64,000 bases of DNA. Source: Pseudomonas flexibilis. Lineage in GTDB: Bacteria; Pseudomonadota; Gammaproteobacteria; Pseudomonadales; Pseudomonadaceae. Under the pieces are notes generated by a model, which was given only the letters and a program-made list of their open reading frames with translations, was not told where the DNA came from and ran no database searches. Positions 46,704 to 56,484 of this stretch are shown here, piece by piece. A program made the translations under genes and the position numbers. The stretch spans positions 1 to 64,000 of the forward strand of contig NZ_JRUD01000004.1 of assembly GCF_000802425.1 (NCBI RefSeq), read 5' to 3'. Within the stretch, counting starts at the first letter, position 1; each line of letters starts with the position of its first letter.

Positions 46704-47408
46704 TCAGTCCTCGACCTTGAGGTGCCCGGCCAGGGTGTCCATGCAGGCGTCCAGGCGCTGCTGGCAGCCGATGTCGGCTTCCGCCTCGGAGGTGACCACG
46801 CGGCATTCGCCATGGGCCAGACGGTCGTCGGGCACCAGCTTCCAGCGCCGCGCGCGTTCCGGGTCGATGTCGCGAATGCGTGCGCACTCCTCGGGATTGA
46901 GGTGGATCTGCACGTCCTCGTGATTGCCGGGCAGGGTGTTGAGCACTTCCTCGGCCAGGGTCAGCAGCTGTGCCGGATTCAGCGTCAGCTCGACGCGGAT
47001 CACCTGCTTGGCCACCTTGGCGACCATTTCCAGCAGTTGCTCGCGGCGGCCGCGCTCGTATTCGCTGACCGCCACGCGGAAGGATTCCATCATGCGGTCC
47101 AGCGGCGCGCAGGCCTGCTCGAACTGGCGCCGCCCCTGCAGCCGGCCGTCTTCCAGGCCCTTGGCCAGACCTTCCTCCAGGCCACGCTGGTAGCCTTCGG
47201 CGCGGCCGACTTCGACGCCCTCGTCGCGGCCTTCCTGGAAACCGCGTTCCTGGCCTTCCTGATAACCCTCGGCCAGCGCGCGCTGCAGCGCGGCCGGATC
47301 GGCCGTCAGCGCGTCCTGGCCGTCGCCGGCCGCCACGCCACGATGGCGCGGCGGAAAGCGGTAGACGCGCCAACCACGGGCGTCGCCCCGAATCACTCGT
47401 ACCGTCAT
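46704..47408 (-). CDS. fliH: Flagellar export regulator FliH (lateral type)
   Basis: A 234-residue peripheral-stalk protein that binds FliI and the C ring. Residues about 47–90 form an unbroken run of glycines at four-residue spacing (EGYQEGQERGFQEGRDEG onwards), the GxxxG helix typical of FliH. The C-terminal E-subunit-like domain follows. The start is the ATG of MTVRVIRGD behind AGGTGAGC; an upstream GTG is less likely. Confidence 0.9.
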   Translation of the reverse strand: MTVRVIRGDARGWRVYRFPPRHRGVAAGDGQDALTADPAALQRALAEGYQEGQERGFQEGRDEGVEVGRAEGYQRGLEEGLAKGLEDGRLQGRRQFEQACAPLDRMMESFRVAVSEYERGRREQLLEMVAKVAKQVIRVELTLNPAQLLTLAEEVLNTLPGNHEDVQIHLNPEECARIRDIDPERARRWKLVPDDRLAHGECRVVTSEAEADIGCQQRLDACMDTLAGHLKVED

Positions 47409-47419
47409 GCGCTCACCTG

Positions 47420-48475
47420 TCACTCGACCGTCTGTTCACGGAACAGCTGGATCTGCAATTCGCCGTCGGCCGCCATTTCGCGGACGATGGACATGATGTC
47501 CTTGCGCACCTGCTCGACCCGGCTGATCGGCACCGGGCCCTGGCGGCGCTTGATGGTTTCCATCTGCTGCGCCTGACGGCGCGGCATGGCCCCGAGCACG
47601 GCCTTGACCAGCTCGGGCTCGGCGCCCTTGAGGGCCACCACCCACTCTTCCAGCGGCACGGCTTCCAGCAGGGTCTGCAGCACTTCCTGGCTCTGGCGGG
47701 CAAGGATGAAGAAGTCGTACATCTGGTCTTCGATCTTGTCGACCAGCGATTCGTCGTGCCCGCGCAGCAGTTCGAACATCTGCATGCGGTCGCCCTTGAA
47801 GCGGTTCATGATGTCCGCCACCTGCTTCAGGCCGCGCACCTGCGAGCCCTGGGTGGACAGCACGCTGAGGCTGCGCTCGATCAGCTGCTCCAGCTCGGCA
47901 ATCACGTCGCCGCTGATCTCGTTGAGGTTGGCGATGCGATAGAGCAGGTCGTCCTGCTGCTCGACCGGCAGGGATTCCAGCACCTCGGTGGCCTGTCCCG
48001 GCGGCAGGAAGGCGATGAACACCGCCTGCATCTGGGCGTGCTCGCTGGCGATCAGCGTGGCCAGCTGGCGGGGGTCGAGCCATTCCAGCTTGGACATCTT
48101 GGCGCGAATTTCCTCGCCGTAGATGCTGTCCAGCAGGGTGCGGGTGATCTCCCCGCCCAGGGCCTTGGCCAGCATGTCGTCCAGGTAGTTGCGGCTGGCG
48201 CCCTTGATGCTGCTCTGCTCCTTGTAGTCCTCGAAGAAGCGGCCGATCACGTCGGTGACCTGGCTCAGCTTGATGTTGGACAGGCGCGCCATGGCCTGGC
48301 TGACGGCGATGATTTCCTCGCGGGAGAAGTGCTTGAGCACGCCGGCGGCGGCCTCCTTGTCCATGCTGAGCATGAGGATGGCGGCCTGCTCGACCGGGCT
48401 GGGCAGGCTGTTCGTGGTGACTACCCGGCTCGTCGGCTCGCTCGGGGTGGTGCTGTCGCTGGTTTGCGTACTCAT
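47420..48475 (-). CDS. fliG: Flagellar motor switch protein FliG (lateral type)
   Basis: FliG links the MS ring to the C ring and contacts the stator. It has 351 residues, with an extra 24-residue N-terminus, and the middle EHPQ motif reads EHAQ. Aligned ungapped to E. coli FliG over LKGAE...GPV, torque residues Lys264 and Arg281 are kept, but Asp288, Asp289 and Arg297 become Thr, Ile and Pro. It is coupled to fliF by ATGA. Confidence 0.94.
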   Translation of the reverse strand: MSTQTSDSTTPSEPTSRVVTTNSLPSPVEQAAILMLSMDKEAAAGVLKHFSREEIIAVSQAMARLSNIKLSQVTDVIGRFFEDYKEQSSIKGASRNYLDDMLAKALGGEITRTLLDSIYGEEIRAKMSKLEWLDPRQLATLIASEHAQMQAVFIAFLPPGQATEVLESLPVEQQDDLLYRIANLNEISGDVIAELEQLIERSLSVLSTQGSQVRGLKQVADIMNRFKGDRMQMFELLRGHDESLVDKIEDQMYDFFILARQSQEVLQTLLEAVPLEEWVVALKGAEPELVKAVLGAMPRRQAQQMETIKRRQGPVPISRVEQVRKDIMSIVREMAADGELQIQLFREQTVE

Positions 48476-50127
48476 GCTTTCTTCTCGTTACGGCCGATCC
48501 AGTGCTTGAGCACTTCGGAGACCCGCTCGGGCTCGTGCAGGGCAAGCATCTGCAGGTGTTCGATCTGGTGCTCGAGACCCGAGCCGGGCGCCGGCAGGCG
48601 GATCTCGGCCAGCGGGTTGAGCTCGCTGAAGATCTTCGGCAGGGCGGGAGCCGGTGCCTCGGGCGCAGCGGGCGCCAGCAGGTGCGAATCGTCGCTGACC
48701 AGCGCGGCCTGGGCGCTGGCAGCCTGTGCCGCGGCGGCCTCGGCTTCGGCGTCGTCCTTGCGCGGGCTGAGGGCACGGATCGCCGGACGCACGCCGAACA
48801 GCAGGATCAGCAGGCTGACCAGTCCGGCCAGGCCCAGCTTGCCCCACTCCAGCACCTTGTCGTCCTGCCACCAGGCCAGCTCCGGCTCCACGATCGACAG
48901 GGGCGCGAAGGGCAGGGTGCTCAGGGCCAGCAGGTCGCCACGCTCGGCGTTGAAGCCTGCGGCGGTACGCACCATGGTTTCCAGCTGGGTCAGCGTCTCG
49001 GCCGGCCAGCCGCCCTCGGGCGCCACGTCGGCATTGATCACCACCGCCACGCTCTGCTGGCGCAGGCGGAAGGCCGGGTGCTTGATGTGTGTGATGGTCT
49101 GGTCGTAGTCGTGGCGGCGGTTGCTTTCCAGGCGCGTGGAGGTGGCCGCACGGTTCTCGGCATCGCCTTCGGCGTTCGGCGCGTTGGCGATCGGCCGGTT
49201 GGTCAGCGAGCCGGGCACGCCCAGGGCCAACTGGTCCAGGGTGCGCTCGTCACGGGTCACCTCGCTGCGCAGGCGCGGCGTATCACCGTACACCTGCTGG
49301 GTTTCCTCGCGTTGGCTGAAGTCGATGTCAGCGGCGACGCTGACCCGGTAGTTGCCCAGGCCCAGCACCGGTGCCAGCACCTGCTCGATGTTGCTGGCAA
49401 CCTTCTTCTGGTACTCCTCGTTGGCCTTCCACTGCTGGGTTGGCCCGGTGCCGCCGGCCGCCAGGGCGCGGGTCAGAAGCACGCCGTACTGGTCGACAAC
49501 GTGCACGTCTTCGGGCTTGAGGTTGGGCAGGCTGCCGGCCACCAGGTTGGCGATGGCGGTGACCTGGTCGGGTTCCATGCTGTAGCCGGGGTCCAGTTGC
49601 ACCATCACCGAGGCCTTGGCCGGGGCGCGCTTGCCGACCACGAAGGAGTGGCTCTCCTCCTGGGCCAGGTGCACGCGGGCCGAGTTCACGCCGCGCAGGG
49701 TCATGATGGTCTGTGCCAGCTCGCCTTCCAGGCTGCGCTTGAAGCGCACGTTCTGCACGAACTGACTGGTGCCCAGTGGCTCTTCCTTGTCGAACAGCTC
49801 GTAACCGGCCGGGCGGCTGACCTTGATGCCCTTGGAGGCCATCAGCATGCGCGCGCGGGCCAGGTCCGACTCGGCGACCAGCACCTGGCCGTTCACCGGA
49901 TGCACCCGGTAACGCACGCCCTCGGCGTCCAGCACCTGCATGACGTCGGAAACCTGATAGGTCTCGCCGCTGCCATACAGGGGCCGCAGCGTTTCGCTGT
50001 CGCGCCAGAGGTAGAAGACCACCAGCATCGCCAGGATCGCGGCCACCGCGGCCAGGCTGGCCAGGAACCAGCGGGGGTCGAGCTTCAAGCCCCGCTCGTG
50101 GAATTTGTTCAGTAGGTTCTGCAGCAC
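48472..50127 (-). CDS. fliF: MS-ring protein FliF (lateral type)
   Basis: FliF builds the inner-membrane MS ring. The 551-residue protein has membrane helices at about 22–42 and 434–454. Between them lies the ring-building YscJ-like region (LGTSQFVQNVRFKRSLEGEL, VKNYRVSV-like RBM3). The C-terminal tail (EPERVSEVLKHWIGRNEKKA) is the FliG-binding segment. It sits between fliE and fliG. Confidence 0.95.
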   Translation of the reverse strand: MLQNLLNKFHERGLKLDPRWFLASLAAVAAILAMLVVFYLWRDSETLRPLYGSGETYQVSDVMQVLDAEGVRYRVHPVNGQVLVAESDLARARMLMASKGIKVSRPAGYELFDKEEPLGTSQFVQNVRFKRSLEGELAQTIMTLRGVNSARVHLAQEESHSFVVGKRAPAKASVMVQLDPGYSMEPDQVTAIANLVAGSLPNLKPEDVHVVDQYGVLLTRALAAGGTGPTQQWKANEEYQKKVASNIEQVLAPVLGLGNYRVSVAADIDFSQREETQQVYGDTPRLRSEVTRDERTLDQLALGVPGSLTNRPIANAPNAEGDAENRAATSTRLESNRRHDYDQTITHIKHPAFRLRQQSVAVVINADVAPEGGWPAETLTQLETMVRTAAGFNAERGDLLALSTLPFAPLSIVEPELAWWQDDKVLEWGKLGLAGLVSLLILLFGVRPAIRALSPRKDDAEAEAAAAQAASAQAALVSDDSHLLAPAAPEAPAPALPKIFSELNPLAEIRLPAPGSGLEHQIEHLQMLALHEPERVSEVLKHWIGRNEKKA

Positions 50128-50146
50128 GGGTCGGCTCTCGTGACGC

Positions 50147-50479
50147 TTACAGCGGCGTCTTCAGGATCTCGTCGAAGGCGGTGGACAGTTTGTTGCGTAC
50201 CTGCAGCAGGGCGGAGAAGGACACGCTGGCCTTCTGGCTGTCGACCATGGCGCCCACCAGGTCGTCGCTTTCGCCCATCTCCACGGCACGCTGGGCGGCA
50301 CTGGCACGGTGCTGATCGGCGTCCACCGCGCGAATCAGTTGCTCGAAGGACACACCGAAACTGCCCGGCTGAGCCTCCTCCGAACGCAGCGCCTCGCGCA
50401 CCGCGCCGCCCTGGGCGACGCTGGTGAACTGCTGCATGCGCGTGAGCATGTCCATGCGCACCTGTGTGATTGAATCCAT
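50147..50479 (-). CDS. fliE: Flagellar hook–basal body protein FliE (lateral type)
   Basis: A 110-residue protein joining the MS ring to the rod. The family C-terminus is visible (SFSALLQVRNKLSTAFDEILKTPL). It starts at the ATG of MDSITQVRMDML, 16 bases after lafK, and precedes fliF by 19 bases. Without rod genes nearby its partner FlgB must be encoded elsewhere, if it exists. Confidence 0.88.
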   Translation of the reverse strand: MDSITQVRMDMLTRMQQFTSVAQGGAVREALRSEEAQPGSFGVSFEQLIRAVDADQHRASAAQRAVEMGESDDLVGAMVDSQKASVSFSALLQVRNKLSTAFDEILKTPL

Positions 50480-50495
50480 GCCCGTCTCCCGCCGG

Positions 50496-51875
<1,380 letters not shown>

Positions 51876-52290
51876 ATACCAATCCAGGGAAGTCACGTTT
51901 CAGGAACGTACAACGACTACCTTCTTTCCCGCGCAATAAGACCAACGGCCAAACTGGGATTGCCGCGGCGGCAGGTTTTGCACATCTATTCGTACGGGTC
52001 GTGGCTGCAATTTACGCAGCGAGTGTGGCACGCTAGCAGCCAGTTGCCACTGTGCCCAGTACCGGACGCGATTAATACCCTCAGCCGCCATCAAAATCAA
52101 TGAAACGGGGGCTTTTGATCTTTTTTGATTTAAGGTTTCGCCACCCCTGCCGATAGGGTTGCGGAATGGGGTAGGCGCGCCTGGCGAGACGGCGCGGCCA
52201 GCGGCTCGGCGACTCGCGCCGAGACCCGAATCCGATGGACAGCATGACCCGACCACGGATCGCTTACTTATATTCAGGATGTTCCACACC
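51876..52290. promoter_or_regulatory. Divergent lafK/fliM control region
   Basis: This 415-base gap is more AT-rich than its neighbours, especially 52080–52140. ATCAAAA (52090–52096) and TTTTGAT (52113–52119, again at 52123–52129) make inverted and direct repeats that could be binding sites. No sigma-54 (-24/-12) site with correct spacing was found by eye. No gene is supported in it. Confidence 0.45.
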
Positions 52291-53124
52291 ATGACTGGCA
52301 ACCCGAAAGTGCTCCATGATGTGCCGGCGGACAAATTGCTCCGCCTCAAGCCGCACAAGCTGGGCCGGCATTATCACAAGGTGCCGATTTTCATTAAGGA
52401 AAGTTCCAGCAAACATCCGCGCATCATTGCCGATTATTTCCTGCGCAACTTTCGCATCACCCTGGAATTGATCCAGGTCAACGTACACGAGGAATATCCG
52501 CACGAGCCCGCGCTGCGTTTGAACAGCCCGCTGGGCCGCATCGGCTTTTCCATCGACCGCGCCCTGCTGGCGGAAATTCTCGAAAGCTATTACGGCGGTA
52601 CTTCGCTGGCCGGCGAGCTGCCGCCGCCGAACACTTCCGAACAGCGCCTGGGCGAGCGCCTGGGCCGGGAAGTGGCCGATCTGTTCGGGCGCATGCTGCT
52701 GGGCGGCAAGTCCATCGGCAGGCTGGAGCGCTACGAGAACGCCTACGAGGAAGTGCACTGGGAGTACGTCGCGGAGTTCCGTTACCAGGCGCCGAGCGGC
52801 CTGCAGGGATCGCTGTTCCTGTTCCTCGATCCCGACGTGGTCGACGAGCTGACCAGCCAGGTGAACGATCGACCCGCGCCGCGCCAGGACTGCGATCCCG
52901 TCGCACAGATCAAGCAGCTGCCGCTGCACCTGGACTGTGTGCTCGCCTCGCTGCAGATGAGCCTGGCCGACGTGCTGGCGCTGCGCCCCGGCGACATTCT
53001 GATGACCCGCTTGCGCGAGCCGGTCGAGGTCTGCGTCAACCAGCATCCGCTGTTCCGCGGCAGCATCTTCGAGGAAAGCGGCAGCCTGTTTCTAACCTCT
53101 CTGGAAAGTGTGAAGAACCCATGA
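52291..53124 (+). CDS. fliM: Flagellar motor switch protein FliM (lateral type, short)
   Basis: A 277-residue C-ring protein; FliM is usually 320–335. The middle domain is recognised by LRNFRITLELIQVNV and ESYYGGTSL, and the SpoA-type C-terminus by LALRPGDILMTRLREP. The start begins at MTGNPKVLHDVP with no N-terminal LSQxEIDALL peptide, the CheY-P docking site. An ATG four codons upstream does not restore it. The last codons overlap fliN by ATGA. Confidence 0.88.
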   Translation: MTGNPKVLHDVPADKLLRLKPHKLGRHYHKVPIFIKESSSKHPRIIADYFLRNFRITLELIQVNVHEEYPHEPALRLNSPLGRIGFSIDRALLAEILESYYGGTSLAGELPPPNTSEQRLGERLGREVADLFGRMLLGGKSIGRLERYENAYEEVHWEYVAEFRYQAPSGLQGSLFLFLDPDVVDELTSQVNDRPAPRQDCDPVAQIKQLPLHLDCVLASLQMSLADVLALRPGDILMTRLREPVEVCVNQHPLFRGSIFEESGSLFLTSLESVKNP

Positions 53125-53501
53125 CCGGACACCTGTCGAACAGCGACCTGGACACCCTGATCAGCGACGCCGACCTGAGCCTCAACGATCCCGAGCCGCT
53201 TGCCAGCCTCCCCGAGCCCGCCGAGCCGCAGCAGCGCCTGCCCCAGCAGGACCTGAGCTTCTTCGGCAAGATCCCCGTGCATGTCACCCTGGAGGTCGGT
53301 TCCAGCGAAGTCACCCTGCAGGACCTGATGTCCGTGGACGTGCACAGCGTCATCGCCCTCGACAAGCTGGCCGGCGAGCCGCTGGACGTGAAGGTCAATG
53401 GCGCACCCTTCGCCAAGGCCGAGGTGGTGGTGCTCAACGGCAACTACGGGCTGCGTATCGTCGAACTCAACAGCAACGGTCTGTCCGGTCTGAAGCCATG
53501 A
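53121..53501 (+). CDS. fliN: Flagellar motor switch protein FliN (lateral type)
   Basis: A 126-residue SpoA-domain protein (about 50–120, with LQDLMSVDVHSVIALDKLAGEPLDV). The N-terminus reads MTGHLSNSDLDTLISDADLS, strikingly like the CheY-docking peptide normally at the start of FliM (LSQxEIDALL). It overlaps both fliM and fliP by 4 bases. Confidence 0.92.
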   Translation: MTGHLSNSDLDTLISDADLSLNDPEPLASLPEPAEPQQRLPQQDLSFFGKIPVHVTLEVGSSEVTLQDLMSVDVHSVIALDKLAGEPLDVKVNGAPFAKAEVVVLNGNYGLRIVELNSNGLSGLKP

Positions 53502-54262
53502 TGGCGCGCCTGCTGGCCGTGGCCGGCATTCTGGTCGTCACGCTGCTGCTGCCGTTTCCGGCATTCGCCCAGGAAGCCGGCGGCGGCGAGATCACCCTGT
53601 TCAACCTGAACGACACGGCAAACGGCCAGACGCTCAGCGTCAAGCTGCAGATCCTGGTGCTGATGACCCTGCTGGGTCTGGTGCCGGCGATGCTGATGCT
53701 GATGACCTGCTTCACGCGCTTCATCATCGTGTTGGCCATCCTGCGCCAGGCCATGGGCCTGCAGTCCAGCCCGCCCAACAACGTGCTGGTCGGCATCGCC
53801 CTGGCGCTGACCCTGCTGGTGATGCGCCCGGTCTGGCAGGAGATCCACACCCAGGCCTACGAGCCGTTCCAGAACGACCAGATCACGTTCGAGCAGGGCC
53901 TGTCCCAGGCCAAGCAGAGCATCAGCCGCTTCATGCTGGCGCAGACCAACGAGACGGCGCTGGCCACCATTCTCGACCTGGCCGGCGAAGAGCGCCCCGC
54001 CGACATCACTACCCTGGACTTCACCCTGCTGCTGCCGGCGTTCGTGCTCAGCGAGCTGAAGACGGCCTTCCAGCTCGGCTTCATGATCTTCGTGCCATTC
54101 CTGGTCATCGACCTGGTGGTGGCGAGCGTGCTGATGGCCATGGGCATGATGATGCTCTCGCCGATGATGATCTCGCTGCCCTTCAAGCTGATGGTCTTCG
54201 TGCTGGTGGATGGCTGGACGCTGCTGGTCGGCACCCTGACGTCCAGCCTGCAGCCCCTCTAG
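53498..54262 (+). CDS. fliP: Flagellar export gate protein FliP (lateral type)
   Basis: A 254-residue protein with a signal peptide (about 1–22) and four membrane helices. It has conserved FTRFIIVLAILRQAMGLQSSPPNNVLVGIAL and the C-terminal PFKLMVFVLVDGW. It forms the gate with FliQ and FliR. No fliO gene is present between fliN and fliP. Confidence 0.95.
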   Translation: MMARLLAVAGILVVTLLLPFPAFAQEAGGGEITLFNLNDTANGQTLSVKLQILVLMTLLGLVPAMLMLMTCFTRFIIVLAILRQAMGLQSSPPNNVLVGIALALTLLVMRPVWQEIHTQAYEPFQNDQITFEQGLSQAKQSISRFMLAQTNETALATILDLAGEERPADITTLDFTLLLPAFVLSELKTAFQLGFMIFVPFLVIDLVVASVLMAMGMMMLSPMMISLPFKLMVFVLVDGWTLLVGTLTSSLQPL

Positions 54263-54272
54263 AGGTAGTGCC

Positions 54273-54545
54273 GTGCTCACTCCGGAAATCGCCGTCGACC
54301 TGATCAGCCACGCCGTGCAGATCACCGCCCTGATCGTCTGCGTGCTGGTGATTCCGAGTCTGATCGGCGGCCTGCTGGTGGCGATCTTCCAGGCCGCCAC
54401 GCAGATCAACGAGCAGATGCTCAGCTTCCTGCCGCGCCTGCTGATCACTCTGGCCATGCTGGTGGTCGGCGGTCACTGGATCCTCGGCACGCTGATGGAC
54501 CTGTTCATCCAGACCTTCCGCCAGGCAGGCGGGCTGGTCGGCTGA
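54273..54545 (+). CDS. fliQ: Flagellar export gate protein FliQ (lateral type)
   Basis: A 90-residue protein with two membrane helices and the FliQ block GLLVAIFQAATQINEQMLSFLPR. It starts at GTG (LTPEIAVDLI follows), with AGAGGTAG upstream at correct spacing. Confidence 0.93.
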   Translation: MLTPEIAVDLISHAVQITALIVCVLVIPSLIGGLLVAIFQAATQINEQMLSFLPRLLITLAMLVVGGHWILGTLMDLFIQTFRQAGGLVG

Positions 54546-54548
54546 GGC

Positions 54549-55349
54549 ATGAATTCCGGGCAGGCACTTTTCGAGGCCAGCCAGTGGCTGCTGGCCCTGC
54601 AGCTGTTCTGGTGGCCGTTCGTGCGCATCATGGCGGCGCTGAGCATCGCACCGCTGTTCGCCCAGCGCTCGCTGCCGGTGCGCGCCCGCCTGTTGCTGGC
54701 CCTGGTACTGACCGTCGCGCTGCTACCGACCCTGCCGCCCGCGCCGGAAATCGACGTGCTGTCGCCTGCCGGCGCGCTGGCCACCATCGAGCAGATCCTC
54801 TTCGGCCTGCTGCTGGGCCTGATGCTGCAGCTGGCCTTCGCCGTATTCACCATCACTGGCGAGCTCATCTCGACGCAGATGGGCATGGGCATGGCGCGCT
54901 ACAACGACCCGGTGAACGGCGTGTCTTCCACGTCGATCGTCTACCAGGTGTTCTTCATCCTGCTGATGCTGGTGTTCGTGGCGCTGGACGGCCATCTGCT
55001 GGTGGTCAGCATCCTGCACAAGAGCTTCACCCTCTGGCCGGTGGGCAGCGGGCTGCACTACTTCGGCTTCCAGGCCTTCGTGCACGCCATGGCCTGGGTG
55101 CTGGCCGCCGCACTGCTGATCGCCCTGCCGGCGGTGTTCTGCCTATTCCTGGTGCAGTTCTGCTTCGGCCTGCTGAACCGCATCTCGCCGGCCATGAACC
55201 TGTTTTCCCTGGGCTTCCCGCTGGCCATCCTGGTCGGCCTGCTGTGTCTGAAGCTGCTGGTGCCGCACCTGCCGGAAAACTACCTGAACCTCAGCCGCCA
55301 GCTGCTGGACAACCTGGCCATCCTGCTGCCGGGAGGCCTCGATGGCTGA
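54549..55349 (+). CDS. fliR: Flagellar export gate protein FliR (lateral type)
   Basis: A 266-residue protein with about six helices. Signature segments include IDVLSPAGALATIEQILFGLLLGLMLQ and STSIVYQVFFILLMLVFVALDGHLL. It overlaps flhB by 8 bases, so translation is tightly coupled. Confidence 0.94.
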   Translation: MNSGQALFEASQWLLALQLFWWPFVRIMAALSIAPLFAQRSLPVRARLLLALVLTVALLPTLPPAPEIDVLSPAGALATIEQILFGLLLGLMLQLAFAVFTITGELISTQMGMGMARYNDPVNGVSSTSIVYQVFFILLMLVFVALDGHLLVVSILHKSFTLWPVGSGLHYFGFQAFVHAMAWVLAAALLIALPAVFCLFLVQFCFGLLNRISPAMNLFSLGFPLAILVGLLCLKLLVPHLPENYLNLSRQLLDNLAILLPGGLDG

Positions 55350-56484
55350 GAACCAGTCCAGTCAGGAAAAAACAGAACAGGCGACACCCCAGAAGCTGCA
55401 GAAGGCCAGGGAGGATGGGCAGGTCACCCGGTCGCGCGACCTGGCCACCATGGTCTCGCTGCTGGCCACCCTGCTGCTGCTGCGCATCTTCTTCGACTAC
55501 ATGCTCGACGGCTTCGACCAGATTTTCACCGGTTCGTACATCAACTTCGCGCGCAGCGAGCTGACCCCCAATGACGTGACCCAGGTGCTGCTCAACGGCA
55601 TCCTGACCTTCATCCTGATCCTGCTGCCGTTGTTGATCGCGCCGCTGGTGGTGATTCCGTTCGGGCTGATCCCCAGCGGATGGATGTTTGCCAGCAAGAA
55701 CTTCCATCCCAAGCTGAGCAAGCTCAACCCGCTGACCGGCCTCAAGCGCATCGTCTCGATGCAGAACCTCACCGACTTCCTCAAGTCCTTCCTCAAGGTG
55801 CTGATCCTGATCGCCATGGGCTGGATCCAGATGGTCTATACCCTGCCGCGCCTGATCGCCCTGCAGAAGTCCGATCTGGCCACGGCCCTGGGCAGCGCCT
55901 TTTCCCTGACCTTCGACATGCTGATCATGATGATGGCGGTGTTCGTGGTGTTCGCCGCCATCGACGTCCCCCTGCAGCGCTTCCTGTTCATGAAGAAGAT
56001 GCGCATGACCAAGCAGGAGGTGAAGGAGGAGTACAAGAACCGCGAGGGCAAGCCGGAGGTGAAGGCCCGCATCAAGCGCCTGCAGCGCCAGCTGGCCCAG
56101 CGCCAGATCAGCAAGGTGCTCAAGGATGCGGACGTGGTGATCACCAACCCGCTGCATTACGCCGTCGCGCTGAAGTACGACCTCAAGAAGGCCCAGGCCC
56201 CCTATGTGCTGGCCAAGGGGCATGACGAAACCGCCCAGTTCATTCGCGAGAAGGCCATGGACCTCGCCATCGAGGTGGTGCCCATCCCGCCCCTGGCCCG
56301 TGCCGTGTACTTCACCACCCAGGTCAACCAGCAGATTCCGACCGCCCTGTATCAGGCGGTGGCCCACGTACTGACTTACGTCCTGCAGCTCAAGGCCTAC
56401 CGGCGCGGCACCCGTCGCGCCGCCCCGGTGCTGCCCAAGGAACTGCCCATTCCCTCTTCACTTGCCAACCGAGCGTCAACATGA
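55342..56484 (+). CDS. flhB: Flagellar export switch protein FlhB (lateral type)
   Basis: A 380-residue protein with four membrane helices (about 30–210) and a cytoplasmic domain that changes export specificity after self-cleavage. The cleavage site, usually NPTH, reads NPLH (VVITNPLHYAVALKYD). Asn and Pro, required for cleavage, are kept. The N-terminal EKTEQATPQKLQKAREDGQV is typical. Confidence 0.95.
   Translation: MAENQSSQEKTEQATPQKLQKAREDGQVTRSRDLATMVSLLATLLLLRIFFDYMLDGFDQIFTGSYINFARSELTPNDVTQVLLNGILTFILILLPLLIAPLVVIPFGLIPSGWMFASKNFHPKLSKLNPLTGLKRIVSMQNLTDFLKSFLKVLILIAMGWIQMVYTLPRLIALQKSDLATALGSAFSLTFDMLIMMMAVFVVFAAIDVPLQRFLFMKKMRMTKQEVKEEYKNREGKPEVKARIKRLQRQLAQRQISKVLKDADVVITNPLHYAVALKYDLKKAQAPYVLAKGHDETAQFIREKAMDLAIEVVPIPPLARAVYFTTQVNQQIPTALYQAVAHVLTYVLQLKAYRRGTRRAAPVLPKELPIPSSLANRAST

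Noticed and set aside
48502-50115. Long open frame antisense to fliF (537 codons)
   Set aside because: Composition is His/Gln/Gly-rich and there is no family match; fliF on the other strand is certain.
51900-52290. Sigma-54 promoter for lafK or fliM
   Set aside because: TGGCAC-like and GC boxes appear (for example near 52028) but the GG–GC spacing is wrong by one base or more in each case.
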